Positions 22,217 through 22,341 of a DNA stretch of 22,341 bases are shown here, in pieces. The DNA comes from a virus: positions 1 through 22,341 of the IMG/VR virus record IMGVR_UViG_3300006810_000441. One strand, written 5' to 3'. Both the position numbers and the translations under genes were made by a program. The notes under the pieces are model-generated. The model searched no databases, was not told where the DNA came from, and saw only the letters and a list, made by a program, of their open reading frames with translations. How positions within the stretch are numbered: position 1 is the first letter of the stretch; each line of letters starts with the position of its first letter.

Positions 22217-22257
22217 AAACATATTTATATATTAATACATCTTATATAAATATGTTT
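22217..22257 (+). promoter_or_regulatory. 15-bp perfect hairpin covering the next start codon, with late motif in its 5' arm
   Basis: The arms AAACATATTTATATA (22217-22231) and TATATAAATATGTTT (22243-22257) are exact reverse complements, with an 11-nt loop. The right arm contains ATG 22252, so a read-through mRNA would hide the start. The left arm contains ATATTTAT (22221-22228); a transcript starting about 12 nt after that motif begins would lack the left arm and be free to translate. Confidence 0.6.
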
Positions 22258-22341
22258 GATTCTATATCTCCTCAATTTTTGACTATTATTTCGTCGTTTA
22301 TAACTGCGGTTCTTACCGGAGTTTTGACTTATTTTGGAGTA
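22252..22341 (+). CDS. N-terminal part of a small membrane protein (partial, runs off the window)
   Basis: ATG 22252 opens a frame that is still open at the window edge: 30 residues with a short polar start (MFDSISPQF) followed by a continuous hydrophobic helix containing TIISSFITAVLTGVLTYFGV. A single N-terminal membrane helix after a brief lead would fit a holin or other phage membrane protein, but the visible part is too short to decide. The start codon is buried in a long hairpin, which suggests tight timing of expression. Confidence 0.55.
   Translation, partial: MFDSISPQFLTIISSFITAVLTGVLTYFGV

Noticed and set aside
1-22341. tRNA genes, CRISPR arrays, insertion sequences or integrase/attachment sites
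   Set aside because: The gaps between genes are short and none shows a cloverleaf, regular spacer repeats or transposase/integrase motifs.

Overview
The window looks like a piece of the genome of a strictly lytic, contractile-tailed phage with a T4-like gene set and an AT-rich host. The reasons are densely packed genes with 1-4 base overlaps, a tail and baseplate block beside a gp32 / UvsX / RNase H / gp41-type replication block, σ70-like promoters, hairpin terminators and three free-standing homing endonucleases. The host cannot be named. Some starts have AAGG/AGGA ribosome sites, while many have none and only an A-rich leader. Layout: (1) Positions 1-2196 hold the tail of an unknown gene, a terminator, a Vsr-like (EDxHD) homing endonuclease, a T4 gp26-type baseplate hub assembly protein and a small membrane protein. 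(2) Positions 2218-10949 form the late tail block: an unknown protein, a 1001-residue tape measure, a tube-cap/gp48-gp54-like protein, a gp53-like LysM protein, a large baseplate hub protein and a small unknown. (3) Positions 10950-11200 are non-coding, with nine GTAC-centred motifs in about 196 bp (candidate origin or operator array) and two promoters. (4) Positions 11209-13847 hold a compact family A DNA polymerase, an acidic protein of unknown role and a small unknown. (5) Positions 14072-18289 hold gp32-like SSB, a UvsX/RecA recombinase broken by a frameshift, one minus-strand gene with a PD-(D/E)XK-like motif and an RNase H/FEN nuclease. (6) Positions 18371-21338 hold a gp41/DnaB-type replicative helicase in two pieces. 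(7) Positions 21348-22341 hold a ribbon-helix-helix regulator, an overlapping GIY-YIG homing endonuclease and the start of a membrane protein whose start codon lies in a 15-bp perfect hairpin. The most striking object is the fractured helicase. Its N-terminal half stops after the Walker A residues GAGK, followed by a Cys-led N-intein and a stop codon. A Vsr-like homing endonuclease gene follows, and then a C-intein ending in SHN fused to Ser-Trp and the rest of the helicase. Trans-splicing would rebuild the P-loop Lys-Ser pair, so the helicase ATPase should be dead until the halves are joined. The split is of the atypical kind: block B lies on the C-terminal piece. A second theme is transcription. 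The 8-mer ATATTTAT was found by eye only just upstream of genes on the plus strand, three times with exactly 4 nt before the ATG. Several σ70-like -10 boxes sit 6-7 nt before a start codon, which suggests leaderless mRNAs. All functional calls rest on reading protein motifs and gene order; no database search was run.
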